Shown: one piece after another, positions 17,420 through 27,103 of the stretch
How positions within the stretch are numbered: position 1 is the first letter of the stretch
How the letters are laid out: each line of letters begins with the position of its first letter
From: Mesorhizobium sp. BR1-1-16
Lineage (GTDB): Bacteria; Pseudomonadota; Alphaproteobacteria; Rhizobiales; Kaistiaceae
Assembly: GCF_020165495.1 (NCBI RefSeq)
Contig: NZ_JAIUIE010000004.1
Span: 62,001-126,000, forward strand
Direction: 5' to 3'
Length of the DNA: 64,000 nt
The notes under the pieces: model-generated
The model's input: the letters and a program-made list of their open reading frames with translations, nothing else
The model's database searches: none
What the model was told of the DNA's origin: nothing
Program-made: the position numbers and the translations under genes

Positions 17420-19840
17420 TCACGGGGTCCGCGCATTGATGTGCCCGGTGTCGGGCCGTTCGCGAGGCGGCGCGGAATAGTCGAACGTGATGACGTGGCC
17501 GCCCTCTCCCAACAGCCTGTCATCCCCATTGCCGACTTCGCCGTCGATCGCGACGTTCCTGTAGCGGCGATCGAGCCTCAACGCGCCGCGCGACCCCCGG
17601 GGTATCTCGATCTCATAGCGAACCCTCTCGCCGTCGAGCGTCCACTCGGCCCGGATCGGCCCTGCGGGGCTGTCATGATACGCCTTCACGGGCGCAAGTT
17701 CCGGCACGATCGTCGGCTCGAAGATGATGGTCTCGAAAGCCGGCGCCTCGGGATCGGGCCTGAAGCCGGCCACGCCCTCCAGCAGCCACTGGCAGACCGC
17801 GCCATAGGCATAGTGGTTGTAGGAATTCATCTGCGGATTGTAGATCGTGCCATCCGCCTGGATCGCGTCCCAGCGTTCCCAGATCGTCGTGGCGCCCATC
17901 TTGACCTGATAGAGCCAGCCAGGAACCTCCTCCTGAAGGAAGACGTCCGCCGCAAGGCCCGGCTCGCCGATCTTGACGAGGGCCGGCAGCAGCGCCGGCG
18001 TGCCGATGAAGCCGGTGCCGATCCGGCCATCGGCGCGGGCGATCGTGGCCTTGAAATAGGCTTTCGCGGCCTCCTGCTTCTCCGCAGGGATCAGATCGTG
18101 AAGGAAAGCGAGCGCATAGGATGTCTGGTCGTCATAGCAAAGTCGCCCCGACGACGTGATGAACTCGCTGGCGAATGCTGCCTTGACCGCCGCCGCCTTC
18201 GCTTCCATGCGCCCGGCGATATCCGCATCGCCGACAATACGCGCGATCCGGGCGACCAGGCTGGAGGTGATGTAGAGATAGATCGTGGCCGCGGCATCAT
18301 CGCCGATCGTCGGCAGCGGTTTGGCGCTCGGCCCGCTCGGCTGCAGCCAGTCGCCGAATGAAAAGCCCCGCCCGCCCCAATGGCGCGGCGGCGAGACGAT
18401 CGGGCCGTCGCTGATCGACCACACGAAGTCGACCCATTTGACCATGGCAGGCAGCGCCTCCTTGAGAAAGGCCGCATCGCCATAGTGCAGATAAAGCTGC
18501 CACGGCACGATGGCGATGGCATCGCCCCAGCCGGTGCTGCCATAGAAGCCGGGATAATCCTTCGGGTTGAGGCGCGTCGGATCGGGCACGACATGCGGCA
18601 CCGCGCCATCGGGGCGCTGATCGGCCATGACATCGCGCACCCACTTCCTGAAGAAGTCGTGCGCGTCGGCCAGATAGCAGGCCGTGCCCGCGAAGACCTG
18701 GGCGTCGCCCGTCCAGCCAAGGCGTTCGTCACGCTGCGGGCAATCGGTCGGGACTTCGATAAAATTCGCCCGCTGCGACCAGAGCGTATTCAGCACCAGG
18801 CGGTTGACGAGCGGATTGCCGGAGGTGAAGCCGGCCTTCACCTCTGTGACCGAGCTGATCGGGATCAGGCGGATCGAGGCGAGCGTCGCGTCGCCCTCGA
18901 TCGTCACCCGGGCATAGCGGAAGCCCTGGAACGTGAAATGCGGGCGGTAATGCTCGGTGCCATTACCGGCAAGGATATATTCCAGCCGCGCCTCAGCTGT
19001 GCGGAGATTGCCGTTGTAGAAGACGCCTTCCTTATCCAGGATCTCGCCATGCTCCACGATGACCTTCGCACCGGGAGCGCCGGTCACCTCGAAAGAGACA
19101 TAGCCACCGGCATTCTGTCCGAAGTCGTAGACCGTGCGCTCCTCCGCATCGGACCATTGCCGGACAACTTCCAGCGGCTCCAGTTCGCGGACCGGCGTCG
19201 TCTCGTGCGGGATGAGCCGCGCCATATCGAAATCGATAACTGCGGTGCCGGCGGTTGAGTGCGGCTTGAACCGCGCGTCGAAGATCTCGCCGAAATAGAT
19301 GCCGGACTTGCGGATCGGCAGTTCGCCGCTCTCCCAGGTCGCATCCGTCGACACGATGACCGGTGCATCGGCGCCGGAACCGGCGCGCAGTTCGGCGATC
19401 GCCGCGATCTCGCTGCCCCATGTGTTGAAGATGGGGGCCTCGCTCCACATCATCTGCGACCGCAGCCAGCCGTCCGCCAGCCAGATCTCGATCCGGTTCG
19501 CTCCCGGGACGAGGAGTTGGCCAACCTCATAAGTTTGGTAGCTCAGTCGGACGTCGTAGCTCGTCCAGCCCGGCGTCAGCTGGTCATTGCCGACGCGCTG
19601 GCCGTTGATGAAGGCGCGGTAGAGTCCAAGGGCGCTGATGCGGAGCACCTCGTCGCCGTTCACCCGGTCGAGAACGAAATCCGTCGCGACGAACGATGCG
19701 GGCGTGCCGACGCCGCCATCCGAGAGCGGCCGGATCATCTGCCCGGCCCAGACATGGGGAAGCGGCCGCTCCCCACCAGGAGCGACCTTCTCTGCCACCG
19801 ATTCCAACACCGCATCCTCCCGCAAGTCGGCGCTACACAT
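17420..19840 (-). CDS. GH78 alpha-L-rhamnosidase
   Basis: An 806-residue enzyme with the GH78 layout: an N-terminal beta-sandwich with carbohydrate-binding-like motif RISALGLYRAFINGQRVG, another sandwich, then the (alpha/alpha)6 barrel. The barrel carries TDCPQRDERLGWTGD (acidic residues D366, D371, E372, D379) and GATTIWERWD (E655, the likely general base), followed by SYNHYAYG and a C-terminal sandwich. There is no signal peptide, so it is cytoplasmic and hydrolyses terminal alpha-L-rhamnose from imported glycosides. It is first in the operon with SBP-MalF-MalG and divergent from a LacI gene. Weak GAAGGG ribosome site before the ATG. Confidence 0.95.
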   Translation of the reverse strand: MCSADLREDAVLESVAEKVAPGGERPLPHVWAGQMIRPLSDGGVGTPASFVATDFVLDRVNGDEVLRISALGLYRAFINGQRVGNDQLTPGWTSYDVRLSYQTYEVGQLLVPGANRIEIWLADGWLRSQMMWSEAPIFNTWGSEIAAIAELRAGSGADAPVIVSTDATWESGELPIRKSGIYFGEIFDARFKPHSTAGTAVIDFDMARLIPHETTPVRELEPLEVVRQWSDAEERTVYDFGQNAGGYVSFEVTGAPGAKVIVEHGEILDKEGVFYNGNLRTAEARLEYILAGNGTEHYRPHFTFQGFRYARVTIEGDATLASIRLIPISSVTEVKAGFTSGNPLVNRLVLNTLWSQRANFIEVPTDCPQRDERLGWTGDAQVFAGTACYLADAHDFFRKWVRDVMADQRPDGAVPHVVPDPTRLNPKDYPGFYGSTGWGDAIAIVPWQLYLHYGDAAFLKEALPAMVKWVDFVWSISDGPIVSPPRHWGGRGFSFGDWLQPSGPSAKPLPTIGDDAAATIYLYITSSLVARIARIVGDADIAGRMEAKAAAVKAAFASEFITSSGRLCYDDQTSYALAFLHDLIPAEKQEAAKAYFKATIARADGRIGTGFIGTPALLPALVKIGEPGLAADVFLQEEVPGWLYQVKMGATTIWERWDAIQADGTIYNPQMNSYNHYAYGAVCQWLLEGVAGFRPDPEAPAFETIIFEPTIVPELAPVKAYHDSPAGPIRAEWTLDGERVRYEIEIPRGSRGALRLDRRYRNVAIDGEVGNGDDRLLGEGGHVITFDYSAPPRERPDTGHINARTP

Positions 19841-19862
19841 GCCCTTCAGAGCTGTGTATACT

Positions 19863-19882
19863 GTTCTACGTGCATCGTTCTA
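19863..19882. repeat. Direct repeat GTTCTA in the GH78/LacI divergent promoter
   Basis: GTTCTA occurs at 19863-19868 and 19877-19882, a 14-nt period, in the 142-nt divergent region. A GTATAC palindrome sits just upstream (from about 19856). This may mark the regulator site or an overlapping promoter; a clear LacI palindrome was not seen. Confidence 0.3.
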
Positions 19883-19982
19883 TATTTCAGCCGTGATGGC
19901 AATAGATATTCGGCGAGGGCTGGGCTAAGGCAGAGCGGACGCATCGGCCGCAATCGGCCGGCGATGGGCAGACAGGCAGGAC

Positions 19983-21026
19983 ATGAAGAGTTCCGGTGGC
20001 GGAAGGCCCAATCGGATTACCATTCGCGACGTGGCGGCTGACGCGGATGTATCGGTCGCCGCCGTGTCGAAGGTGTTGCGCGAGGCCTATGGCGTCAGCG
20101 CCTCGATGCGGTCGAAGGTTCATTCGTCAATGGCGAAGCTCGGCTATCGCCCTCACACCGCAGCCCGCGGCATGCGCGGACAGACCTTCACGCTCGGCCT
20201 GATCCTGCCCGATATCCGCAATCCCTTCTTCGCCGACATCATCGCCGGCTTCCAGGATGGGTTGGAGGGGACCCAGTATCAGGCCCTGATCGGCATCAAC
20301 CGGTCCACGTCGATGGTCGAAGAGGGCCTGGTCGATTCCATGATCGACCGGCAGATGGACGGCCTTCTGATCGTCGGGGCCAACGACCACGAACAGCTCA
20401 TCGCAATCGCGCAGCGAAAGCCGCTCGTCACGATCGGCAATCACCACGCCAGCAACGAGGTCTACGACACGGTCAACAATGACGACGACGAGGCGGCCCG
20501 GCTGGCAGTCCGTCATCTCGTCGATGGCGGGTACCGCAACATTGCGATGCTCAGCCTGATAACCGACTCGACGATCATCAAGGAACGAGAGCGCGGATAC
20601 ACCGACGAGATGAACCGTCTCGGCCTCAGCCGGTTTGCCCGGATCGTGAGATCCGACCAGCTGCAGTCATCTGTGCAGAACGCCGCTCGGGCCATTCTGA
20701 CGGGTCCGGACCGGACGGAAGCGCTGTTCTGCTGGACGGATTTCATCGCTCTGCAGGTAATCGGCGTCGCGACCGAACTTGGCCTTGGCATCCCTGATGA
20801 CGTCGCCATCGTCGGCCATGACAACACCATGTATTGCGACTTCGGGCAGAACAGCCTGACGAGCGTCGACCAGTCCGGCCGCCTACTCGGTCTCGAGGCG
20901 GCGCGCAGGCTGATCGAGCGGATCAAGGGCCGGCAGGCGACGGAGCACTACCTCGTCTCACCGCGCCTCGTCGTGCGGAGGAGCTCGGTCCGCAACATTC
21001 TGACCGAGCCGGCCGCGGCTCTGTAG
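19983..21026 (+). CDS. LacI-family regulator of the rhamnosidase operon
   Basis: A 347-residue protein. The HTH (ITIRDVAADADVSVAAVSKVL) starts at about residue 12, the hinge segment is YRPHTAARGMRG, and the effector domain shows the typical TLGLILPDIRNPFFADIIAGF and DDVAIVGHDNT elements. It is divergent from the GH78 gene and most probably represses the GH78-importer operon until a rhamnose-related inducer binds. It ends 26 nt from the convergent Opp-type ATPase gene. Confidence 0.92.
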   Translation: MKSSGGGRPNRITIRDVAADADVSVAAVSKVLREAYGVSASMRSKVHSSMAKLGYRPHTAARGMRGQTFTLGLILPDIRNPFFADIIAGFQDGLEGTQYQALIGINRSTSMVEEGLVDSMIDRQMDGLLIVGANDHEQLIAIAQRKPLVTIGNHHASNEVYDTVNNDDDEAARLAVRHLVDGGYRNIAMLSLITDSTIIKERERGYTDEMNRLGLSRFARIVRSDQLQSSVQNAARAILTGPDRTEALFCWTDFIALQVIGVATELGLGIPDDVAIVGHDNTMYCDFGQNSLTSVDQSGRLLGLEAARRLIERIKGRQATEHYLVSPRLVVRRSSVRNILTEPAAAL

Positions 21027-21052
21027 CCGAGGCGGGACCGTATCTGAGGCCG

Positions 21053-21919
21053 TCAGCCTGCGCCCTCGGCAAGCCCCGACCGGCGCCGCTCCAGCCTTTC
21101 ATTGATGATCCGGCGCGCCGCGACCGGATCGGGCGGCAGCACGGCATTGCGCAGCGCCCGCGAATATTCCTGGCTCGGATGACCCAGCACGGCGCGCGCC
21201 TCGCCCGCCTCGATCACCTCGCCCCTGTGCATGATGATCACCCGGTCGGAGATGTAATACGCCGTCGAGAGATCGTGCGTGATGTAGATGATCGTCACGC
21301 CGAGATCGTCGCGCAGCGTGCGGAAGAGATTGACGATCGACATCCTGAGCGAGGCGTCGACCATCGAGACCGGCTCGTCCGCCACGATCAGCTTCGGGCC
21401 GGGGATGAGCGCTCGGGCGACGGCGATGCGCTGCAGCTGACCGCCCGAAAGCTCGTGCGAATAGCGGCCCCGCACCTCCGCCAGCGACAAGCCGACATGC
21501 TGCAAGGCCTTGTCGGCAGCGGCGTCGATCTCGCTGCGAGCCTTGAGGCCGAGAAAGCGCCGCGCCGTCGAAAACAGATAGAAATCGAGCGTCGTCAGCG
21601 GATTGAAGGCCTCGAACGGATTTTGAAAGATCGGCTGAACCTTCGCCATGAAGGCGAGCCGGTCGCTGCGGCTTCGAATGGTCGTGACGTCCTTGCCGAG
21701 GAAATGGATGGCGCCGCTGGTCGGCACCTCGTTGCCGAGGATCATTCGGGCGGTGGTCGTCTTGCCGCTGCCGGATTCGCCGACGATCGTGAAAATCTCC
21801 GGCTTCTCTGCATCGAGCGTGAAGGAGAGATCCTTGACCGCCTGCATCTTTCCCCGGGCGAAGAGGCCGCCAACCGGATAGCTGCGTCCGACGTGATCGA
21901 GCTGAAGAAGCGCGCTCAT
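21053..21919 (-). CDS. Opp/Dpp-type ABC importer ATPase (OppF/DppF-like)
   Basis: A 288-residue nucleotide-binding protein with Walker A GESGSGKTT, Q loop QPIFQNPFEAFNP, signature LSGGQLQRIAVARAL, Walker B LIVADEPVS and switch H in ITHDLS. The ATG at 21919 overlaps the stop of the sister ATPase (ATGA); the open frame upstream is not family sequence. It lacks the C-terminal Cys-rich oligo_HPY segment seen in its partner. Last gene of the importer operon starting at 26779. It works with the 21916-22941 subunit to energise import, probably of an oligosaccharide rather than a peptide, given the GH39 neighbour. Confidence 0.93.
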   Translation of the reverse strand: MSALLQLDHVGRSYPVGGLFARGKMQAVKDLSFTLDAEKPEIFTIVGESGSGKTTTARMILGNEVPTSGAIHFLGKDVTTIRSRSDRLAFMAKVQPIFQNPFEAFNPLTTLDFYLFSTARRFLGLKARSEIDAAADKALQHVGLSLAEVRGRYSHELSGGQLQRIAVARALIPGPKLIVADEPVSMVDASLRMSIVNLFRTLRDDLGVTIIYITHDLSTAYYISDRVIIMHRGEVIEAGEARAVLGHPSQEYSRALRNAVLPPDPVAARRIINERLERRRSGLAEGAG

Positions 21920-22941
21920 GCTGCGGCCACCTCGCCGGCCCGCCAGCAGGCGACGCGACCCTCGCCGCGCGGCTCCAGCGGCGGGCTCTCGGTCTCGCAT
22001 TTCGTGATCGCCAGCGGGCAGCGCGGATGGAAACGGCAGCCGCTGGGCGGATCGGCAAGGTTCGGCGGCTTGCCGGGCAAGGACTGGCGCCGCGTGGTAT
22101 CTCCGATGCGCGGCAGGCTGGCGATCAGATGCGCCGTGTAAGGGTGCTGCGGCCGCGCGAACATCGCCTGCGCCGGACCTTCCTCGACCAGTCGCCCGGC
22201 ATAGATGATGCCGATGCGATCAGCGATGGCGGCATGCACCGTCATGTCATGTGTCACGAAGATGATCGACGAACCGAGACGCGACTGGACGTCCTTGATC
22301 AGGGCCAGCACGTCCTGCTGAACCAGGACATCGAGCGCCGTGGTCGGCTCGTCGGCAATGATGAATTCCGGTTCGCACACGGTGGCGAGGCCGATCGCCA
22401 GGCGTTGACGCATACCGCCGGAGAGCTGGTGCGGATAGGCTTCCAGCACCTGCGGATCGAGGCCGATCTGCTCGAGATGGGCTTCGACCCGAGCGCGAAA
22501 GGCCGATGGCGACAGACCCATATGGCGGAAGGCAAAGTCGTGAAACGCATGCTTCACCCGGCGGACCGGGTTGAGCACGTTCATCGAGCCTTGCATCACA
22601 TAGCTGAGATGCCGCCAGCGCGCCGCCTTCATCGCCTGCGGATCGTCATAGACATCCAGTGTCCGGCCGCCGAAATCGAAACGCACCGAACCCGAGACGA
22701 CGCGCAGCGGCGGCCGGATGGCGCCGGCGATCGTCTTGATCAGCGACGACTTGCCGGATGAGGATTCGCCCGCGATGCCATAGATCTCGTTGCGATGGAT
22801 GGTCAGCGTGATGTCGTCGACGGCGCGCACTTCGCGCGACACGCCGAAATAATTCATCTGGTAATAGGCCTTGAGGTTCTCGACGCGGAGAACCGGTTCG
22901 GCGGGGGCCGCCAGGGTCTCAGGTTTCACTTCGACCTGCAT
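21916..22941 (-). CDS. Opp/Dpp-type ABC importer ATPase (OppD/DppD-like)
   Basis: A 341-residue ATPase with Walker A GESSSGKSS, signature LSGGMRQRLAIGLA, Walker B FIIADEPTTALD, switch H in VTHDM, and the C-terminal oligo_HPY segment (PPSGCRFHPRCPLA) with its Cys residues. The ATG at 22941 starts 2 nt after the stop of the upstream permease and overlaps the next ATPase by ATGA. Family certain; substrate inferred from context. Confidence 0.93.
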   Translation of the reverse strand: MQVEVKPETLAAPAEPVLRVENLKAYYQMNYFGVSREVRAVDDITLTIHRNEIYGIAGESSSGKSSLIKTIAGAIRPPLRVVSGSVRFDFGGRTLDVYDDPQAMKAARWRHLSYVMQGSMNVLNPVRRVKHAFHDFAFRHMGLSPSAFRARVEAHLEQIGLDPQVLEAYPHQLSGGMRQRLAIGLATVCEPEFIIADEPTTALDVLVQQDVLALIKDVQSRLGSSIIFVTHDMTVHAAIADRIGIIYAGRLVEEGPAQAMFARPQHPYTAHLIASLPRIGDTTRRQSLPGKPPNLADPPSGCRFHPRCPLAITKCETESPPLEPRGEGRVACWRAGEVAAA

Positions 22942-22943
22942 GG

Positions 22944-23801
22944 TCAGCCTCCCATCCGGCTCAAGCGGCTGCGCGGGTCGATATACTCGTTGATCGAGAT
23001 CGCCAGCAGGAACAGGCCGAGAAAGAGCAGCACCACAGCGACGATCGGGAACACGAGCCACCACCAGATGCCGGAGACGGCCGCCTGATGCTGGTTGGCC
23101 CAGTAGATCATGCCGCCGACCGTCGGTCGGTTGACGTCGGAGAAGCCAAGCACGGACAGCGTGACCTCGAGGCCGATGGCCCAGATCAGGTTGTTCATGG
23201 CGGTGAAGAACACGACCGGCATCACATAGGGGAGATGCTGGCGCACCAGCACCTGCGGCACGCTCATGCCGGCGAAGACGGCGTGGCGAGTGAATTCTCG
23301 GTTGCGGAGGCTGAGCGTCACCGAGCGGATGAGGCGCGCATCATAATTCCAGCCGAGCAATGCGGCGGTGACGGCAAGGAGCGGCCAGGTCATCTGGTCG
23401 CGCATGACGAAATAGACCAGCAGCAGGATCGGGATATTGGGCAGGGCGATCAGCGTATCGTTGATCGTCATCAGCACTTCATCGGCCTTGCCGCCGAGAT
23501 AGCCGGACAGCATGCCGACGGCGAGCGCGATGATGCGGCTCAGGATCATCACGACGAGTCCGAACGTCATCGTGTTCCAGATCGCGGCGCTCATCTGCCA
23601 GAACACGTCCTGACCGCGCGATGTGGTGCCGAGCCAGAACTCGGCCGAAGGCGGCATGTCAGGGGGCAGCAGGTAGATCGCCGTATCCGGATAGGGCGCG
23701 AAGAAATGCGCCGCTGCGAACAGGAAAATCAACGCCGTCAGCACAAAGCCGACCAGGAACTCGACGTTGAAGCGCAGCAAATCCCTGAGAATCGAGAACA
23801 T
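22944..23801 (-). CDS. Opp/Dpp-type ABC importer permease (DppC-like)
   Basis: A 285-residue permease. The N-terminal membrane segment is followed by the long periplasmic loop carrying FWLGTTSRGQDVFWQ, a DppC/OppC hallmark, then five more membrane segments with the EAA-like coupling loop. It follows the DppB-like gene by 2 nt. Part of the five-gene importer operon 26779-21053. Confidence 0.92.
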   Translation of the reverse strand: MFSILRDLLRFNVEFLVGFVLTALIFLFAAAHFFAPYPDTAIYLLPPDMPPSAEFWLGTTSRGQDVFWQMSAAIWNTMTFGLVVMILSRIIALAVGMLSGYLGGKADEVLMTINDTLIALPNIPILLLVYFVMRDQMTWPLLAVTAALLGWNYDARLIRSVTLSLRNREFTRHAVFAGMSVPQVLVRQHLPYVMPVVFFTAMNNLIWAIGLEVTLSVLGFSDVNRPTVGGMIYWANQHQAAVSGIWWWLVFPIVAVVLLFLGLFLLAISINEYIDPRSRLSRMGG

Positions 23802-23803
23802 GA

Positions 23804-24808
23804 TCAGCCGAGCCTCACGCGTGGGTCGATGAGCGGATAGACAAGGTCGATGATGAAGACCGCGACGGCCACCGCGACGATCGACATGGTCGTCACGCCG
23901 AGTACAAGGCTGTAGTCGCCGCTGTAGATGCCCTGGATCAGCAGCCGGCCGACGCCTGGATAATTGAACAGGAATTCGGTGATGACCGCGCCGCCAAAGA
24001 CGTTTCCGAGGGAAAGCGCAAGTCCGGTCAGCTGCGGCAGCAGGGCATTGCGGGCGACATACTGGCTGAAGATGGTCGCCGAGGAGACGCCGCCAAGCTC
24101 GGCATAGACGACGTGGTCATCGGTGACGATGTTGGAAACCAGAGACCGCATCGAAATGAACCAGCTGCCGATGCCGACCAGAACGAGGGTCAGGGCGGGC
24201 AGCAGGCCGTGCTGGATGACCGAGCCGATGAAGGCAAGGCTGAAGCCCGGCTGCAGGTTCATCTGCGCGCCGCCGGAGATCGGCAGCACCGGCCAGACGA
24301 AGCCGAAGGTCAGGAGCAGCAACAGGCCGACGATATAGGCGGGCACCGGGTGCAGCGCCATGACGGCGGCGCCCGAGAGCTTCAGGAGGACATTGGAACG
24401 GAAATACCCCGCAAGTGCGCCAAGCAGATTGCCAAGGCACCAGGAGATGAGCACCGACAGCGTCAGCAAGCCGACCGTCCAGGGCAGCGCACCCATGATC
24501 AGCGACATGACCGGGGTCGGGAAAGACGACAGCGACGGCCCGAAATCGCCGTGCAGCACGCGGCCCCAGAAGGCGAGATACTGCTCGAAGAAGGATCCCT
24601 GCAGGCCATAGAGCTCGGACAAGGCTGCGCGGAGCAGCTCCACCGAGCGGGGATCGGTCGCGCCGAAATTGGTCATCAGCGAGACCGACTGCTCGACCGG
24701 GTCAACCGGCGACAGATGCGTGATGAGGAACGCCAGCGATACGCCCAGGAAGATCACGAGGATGAACTGGAGAAAGCGCCGGGCGAGATATTTGGCAAAT
24801 CCGTCCAT
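23804..24808 (-). CDS. Opp/Dpp-type ABC importer permease (DppB-like)
   Basis: A 334-residue permease starting with the typical KYLARRFLQFILVIFLGVSLAFLITHLSPVDP segment (first membrane span, about 10-30). Five further spans follow and the protein ends VYPLIDPRVRLG, the common C terminus of DppB/OppB relatives. It lies 66 nt behind the binding-protein gene. Forms the channel with the DppC-like subunit. Confidence 0.92.
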   Translation of the reverse strand: MDGFAKYLARRFLQFILVIFLGVSLAFLITHLSPVDPVEQSVSLMTNFGATDPRSVELLRAALSELYGLQGSFFEQYLAFWGRVLHGDFGPSLSSFPTPVMSLIMGALPWTVGLLTLSVLISWCLGNLLGALAGYFRSNVLLKLSGAAVMALHPVPAYIVGLLLLLTFGFVWPVLPISGGAQMNLQPGFSLAFIGSVIQHGLLPALTLVLVGIGSWFISMRSLVSNIVTDDHVVYAELGGVSSATIFSQYVARNALLPQLTGLALSLGNVFGGAVITEFLFNYPGVGRLLIQGIYSGDYSLVLGVTTMSIVAVAVAVFIIDLVYPLIDPRVRLG

Positions 24809-24874
24809 CTGCGATCCGCTTCATGGAGGCAAGGGAGGCGGACGCGGCGGTCAATGCCGCGCCCCCCGGCACCG

Positions 24875-26779
24875 TCAGGGCTTCGGCGCGGCCGGATTGG
24901 GCTTCAGCGCGACGACCATGTAGCGAAGGTTCGACCAGAACGGGCCTGATGCCGAGTAAGGATCGGCAGCGCTCGGATATCCCGTCCAGTAGGTCGTGTC
25001 GAAGGGCGCGAACTTGTTGTAGGCCATCAGCGGGATGAACGGCATCTCCTCGACGGCCAGCTTCAGATAGTCGCGACCAAGATCGACGACCTGGGGCGAG
25101 TCGAACGCGACTTTGCGATTGGCCTGGATGATCGCATCGAGCTTTTCGCTTTTCCAACGCTGCAGGTTGCGGGGCGGCTGGGTCTTCCCCGGCTCGGCGA
25201 TATAGGCCGAGTCATAGCTGTCGAGGAAGAAGGAGAGATCGGGGTGACCGCCCCAGGTCTCGACGCTCCAATAGATCGCCGCCTCGAAATCCCCGGCGCC
25301 GAGCCGCTGGCCATTGGTCGGGCCGGCGACATCGATCGTCGTCTTGATGCCCTGCATCGACCACTGCTGCGCAATAATGCTGCCGGCCCGCGCGAGGGTC
25401 GGGACATTGTCGCCCTCGACCATCAGGCGGATCGCGAAGGGCTTTCCATCCGGCATCATCCACTGGTTGCCCTGCTTGGTGAAGCCGGCCTTCTGGAGGA
25501 GTTCGGTCGCCGCCTGGACATCCTGCTTCCACCAGCCGAAACCGAACATCGTCTTGAGCTTGGCCGGATCGCTCGGAATGCTGTCGCCCCATTGCGGACG
25601 GACCAGCGCCGCGACCTGCTCGGCAATCGTCGGGTCATACGGCTTGATGGTCCGCGTGCCCGTGTTGAGTTCGAAGCCTTTCAACCAATCCTGCATCGGC
25701 TCGTAATAGTCCGGCACCGCGATGCCGGTCGGCGGCGTCGAGAGCGCGGCGAGATTGGCTGCTCCGCGATAGGCGCCCATGGCCACCGAGCGGATGTCGA
25801 TCATCAGCGCCAGCGCCCAGCGGACATCGGCATTGTCGAACGGCTTGACCTGATGGTTGAACAGGACGGAGGGCAGCGTCGGATCGGGATGGGCAAACGG
25901 GAAGCCGGGGAACCATGCAGCCATCTGGTCGCCGGCCTTGCGGGCGATGGTGAACATGCCTTCCGGCGCGATGTCGTTGATGACATCGAGATTGTGGTTC
26001 AGCTGTTCGATGACGCGGGCGTCGGGATTGCCGGCATTGCGGTAGACGACATATTTGACCTGCGGCGGCTCCTTGAGACCCATGCCGATCGATGTCCGCT
26101 GCCAGTCGTCGCGCAGCTTCCAGATCGCCCAGTTGCCAGCCTTGTCATAGCTGTGCAGAACATAGGCCGAGAGTGATACCGGTGGATTGTTGTTGAAGCT
26201 GAGCGGGTCGGCGACCTTCTCGAAGACATGCTTCGGCATGATCCACGCGGCGTTCCAGCGCACCGTGAACAGCGTATGGAAACGTGAGTTCGGCGCCTTC
26301 AGATGGAATACCACCGTATGCGGGTCGGTTGCCTCGACACGATCGACATTGACCGTGAACGGCGCGCTCCAGCCCATGCCGGGATGAGCGATCTGCGTCT
26401 CGACGGTGTAGACGACGTCGTCGGCCGTGAACGGAACGCCGTCGCTCCAGAAGATGCCATCCTTCAGCTTGACGGTCATCTCGGTGAAGTCGGCATTGTA
26501 TTGCGGCCGGTCGGCGGCAAGCGCATTCGTCCACGCCGCATCGCCTGTTCCATCGGGATTGATGAACCAGAACGTGTCCGCGGCCAGCTGCTGGAGGCCA
26601 TTGTTGCTGGCCCCGCCGCCGGGCGCCCAGAGATTGAACCACTCGGCGTTCTGCGCCGGGGGTCCCTGGATGATCAGGGTCTGGTTGCGGGGGATGCCGG
26701 CGATGAAATCCTGCGCGGCAGCCGGCAGGATGGACGCGGCCACCAGAAGAATTGCCGCGAGCAGATTCTTGAACATCAT
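24875..26779 (-). CDS. Family 5 solute-binding protein of an oligosaccharide-type ABC importer
   Basis: A 634-residue periplasmic protein with signal peptide (MMFKNLLAAILLVAASILPAAAQ, cleavage about 22). SBP family 5 features are VKLKDGIFWSDGVPFTADDVVYTV, then VVFHLKAPN and the C-lobe AAIYWSVETWGGHPDLSFF. At 634 residues it is longer than peptide-binding relatives (about 500-540), as in family 5 proteins that bind xylo- or gluco-oligosaccharides. AGGAGG lies 7 nt before the ATG. First gene of the importer operon, divergent from a GH39 xylosidase, with three TTATYGACAA motifs in the shared promoter. Sugar ligand inferred from this context. Confidence 0.9.
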   Translation of the reverse strand: MMFKNLLAAILLVAASILPAAAQDFIAGIPRNQTLIIQGPPAQNAEWFNLWAPGGGASNNGLQQLAADTFWFINPDGTGDAAWTNALAADRPQYNADFTEMTVKLKDGIFWSDGVPFTADDVVYTVETQIAHPGMGWSAPFTVNVDRVEATDPHTVVFHLKAPNSRFHTLFTVRWNAAWIMPKHVFEKVADPLSFNNNPPVSLSAYVLHSYDKAGNWAIWKLRDDWQRTSIGMGLKEPPQVKYVVYRNAGNPDARVIEQLNHNLDVINDIAPEGMFTIARKAGDQMAAWFPGFPFAHPDPTLPSVLFNHQVKPFDNADVRWALALMIDIRSVAMGAYRGAANLAALSTPPTGIAVPDYYEPMQDWLKGFELNTGTRTIKPYDPTIAEQVAALVRPQWGDSIPSDPAKLKTMFGFGWWKQDVQAATELLQKAGFTKQGNQWMMPDGKPFAIRLMVEGDNVPTLARAGSIIAQQWSMQGIKTTIDVAGPTNGQRLGAGDFEAAIYWSVETWGGHPDLSFFLDSYDSAYIAEPGKTQPPRNLQRWKSEKLDAIIQANRKVAFDSPQVVDLGRDYLKLAVEEMPFIPLMAYNKFAPFDTTYWTGYPSAADPYSASGPFWSNLRYMVVALKPNPAAPKP

Positions 26780-27103
26780 TGTCGCTCCTCCTCATGCCCG
26801 CATGCGCAGGCCCGACGCCCTGCTGGCTCTGCGGCCGGCACGGTTCGTCCTCGATAGCCGGCTATCGCAGTCTCCCCCACGACCCGGCTCGCTCTCCCTT
26901 ATCGACAATTTCAACCGCGAGAGCAACTGGATTATCGACAAAATGCGGTGTTGTTGATCCCTATTGTTGCGGAAATCCACGGTGGATCCATGCTATCGGC
27001 AATTCATTATTGACAAAAATAGCTGTCGAGTTAGCGTGCGGGCCGACGATCAGCGCCTGCGGGCCGATCCTTCCTCAAAACGACGGCCAAGGGTGGAGCC
27101 AAG
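26780..27103. promoter_or_regulatory. Divergent control region with three TTATYGACAA motifs
   Basis: This 324-nt gap separates the importer operon from the GH39 gene. It holds TTATCGACAA at 26899-26908 and 26932-26941 and TTATTGACAA at 27007-27016; the core is a quasi-palindrome TTRTC/GAYAA. A separate perfect palindrome ATCCACGGTGGAT lies at 26975-26987. The region is less GC-rich than its surroundings. The nearby GntR regulator (28746-29417) is the likely binder of the repeated motif. No small gene is evident. Confidence 0.6.

Noticed and set aside
21053-26779. Peptide (oligopeptide/dipeptide) uptake system
   Set aside because: Family names suggest peptides, but the longer binding protein, the divergent GH39 and shared motifs point to oligosaccharide; left open rather than asserted.
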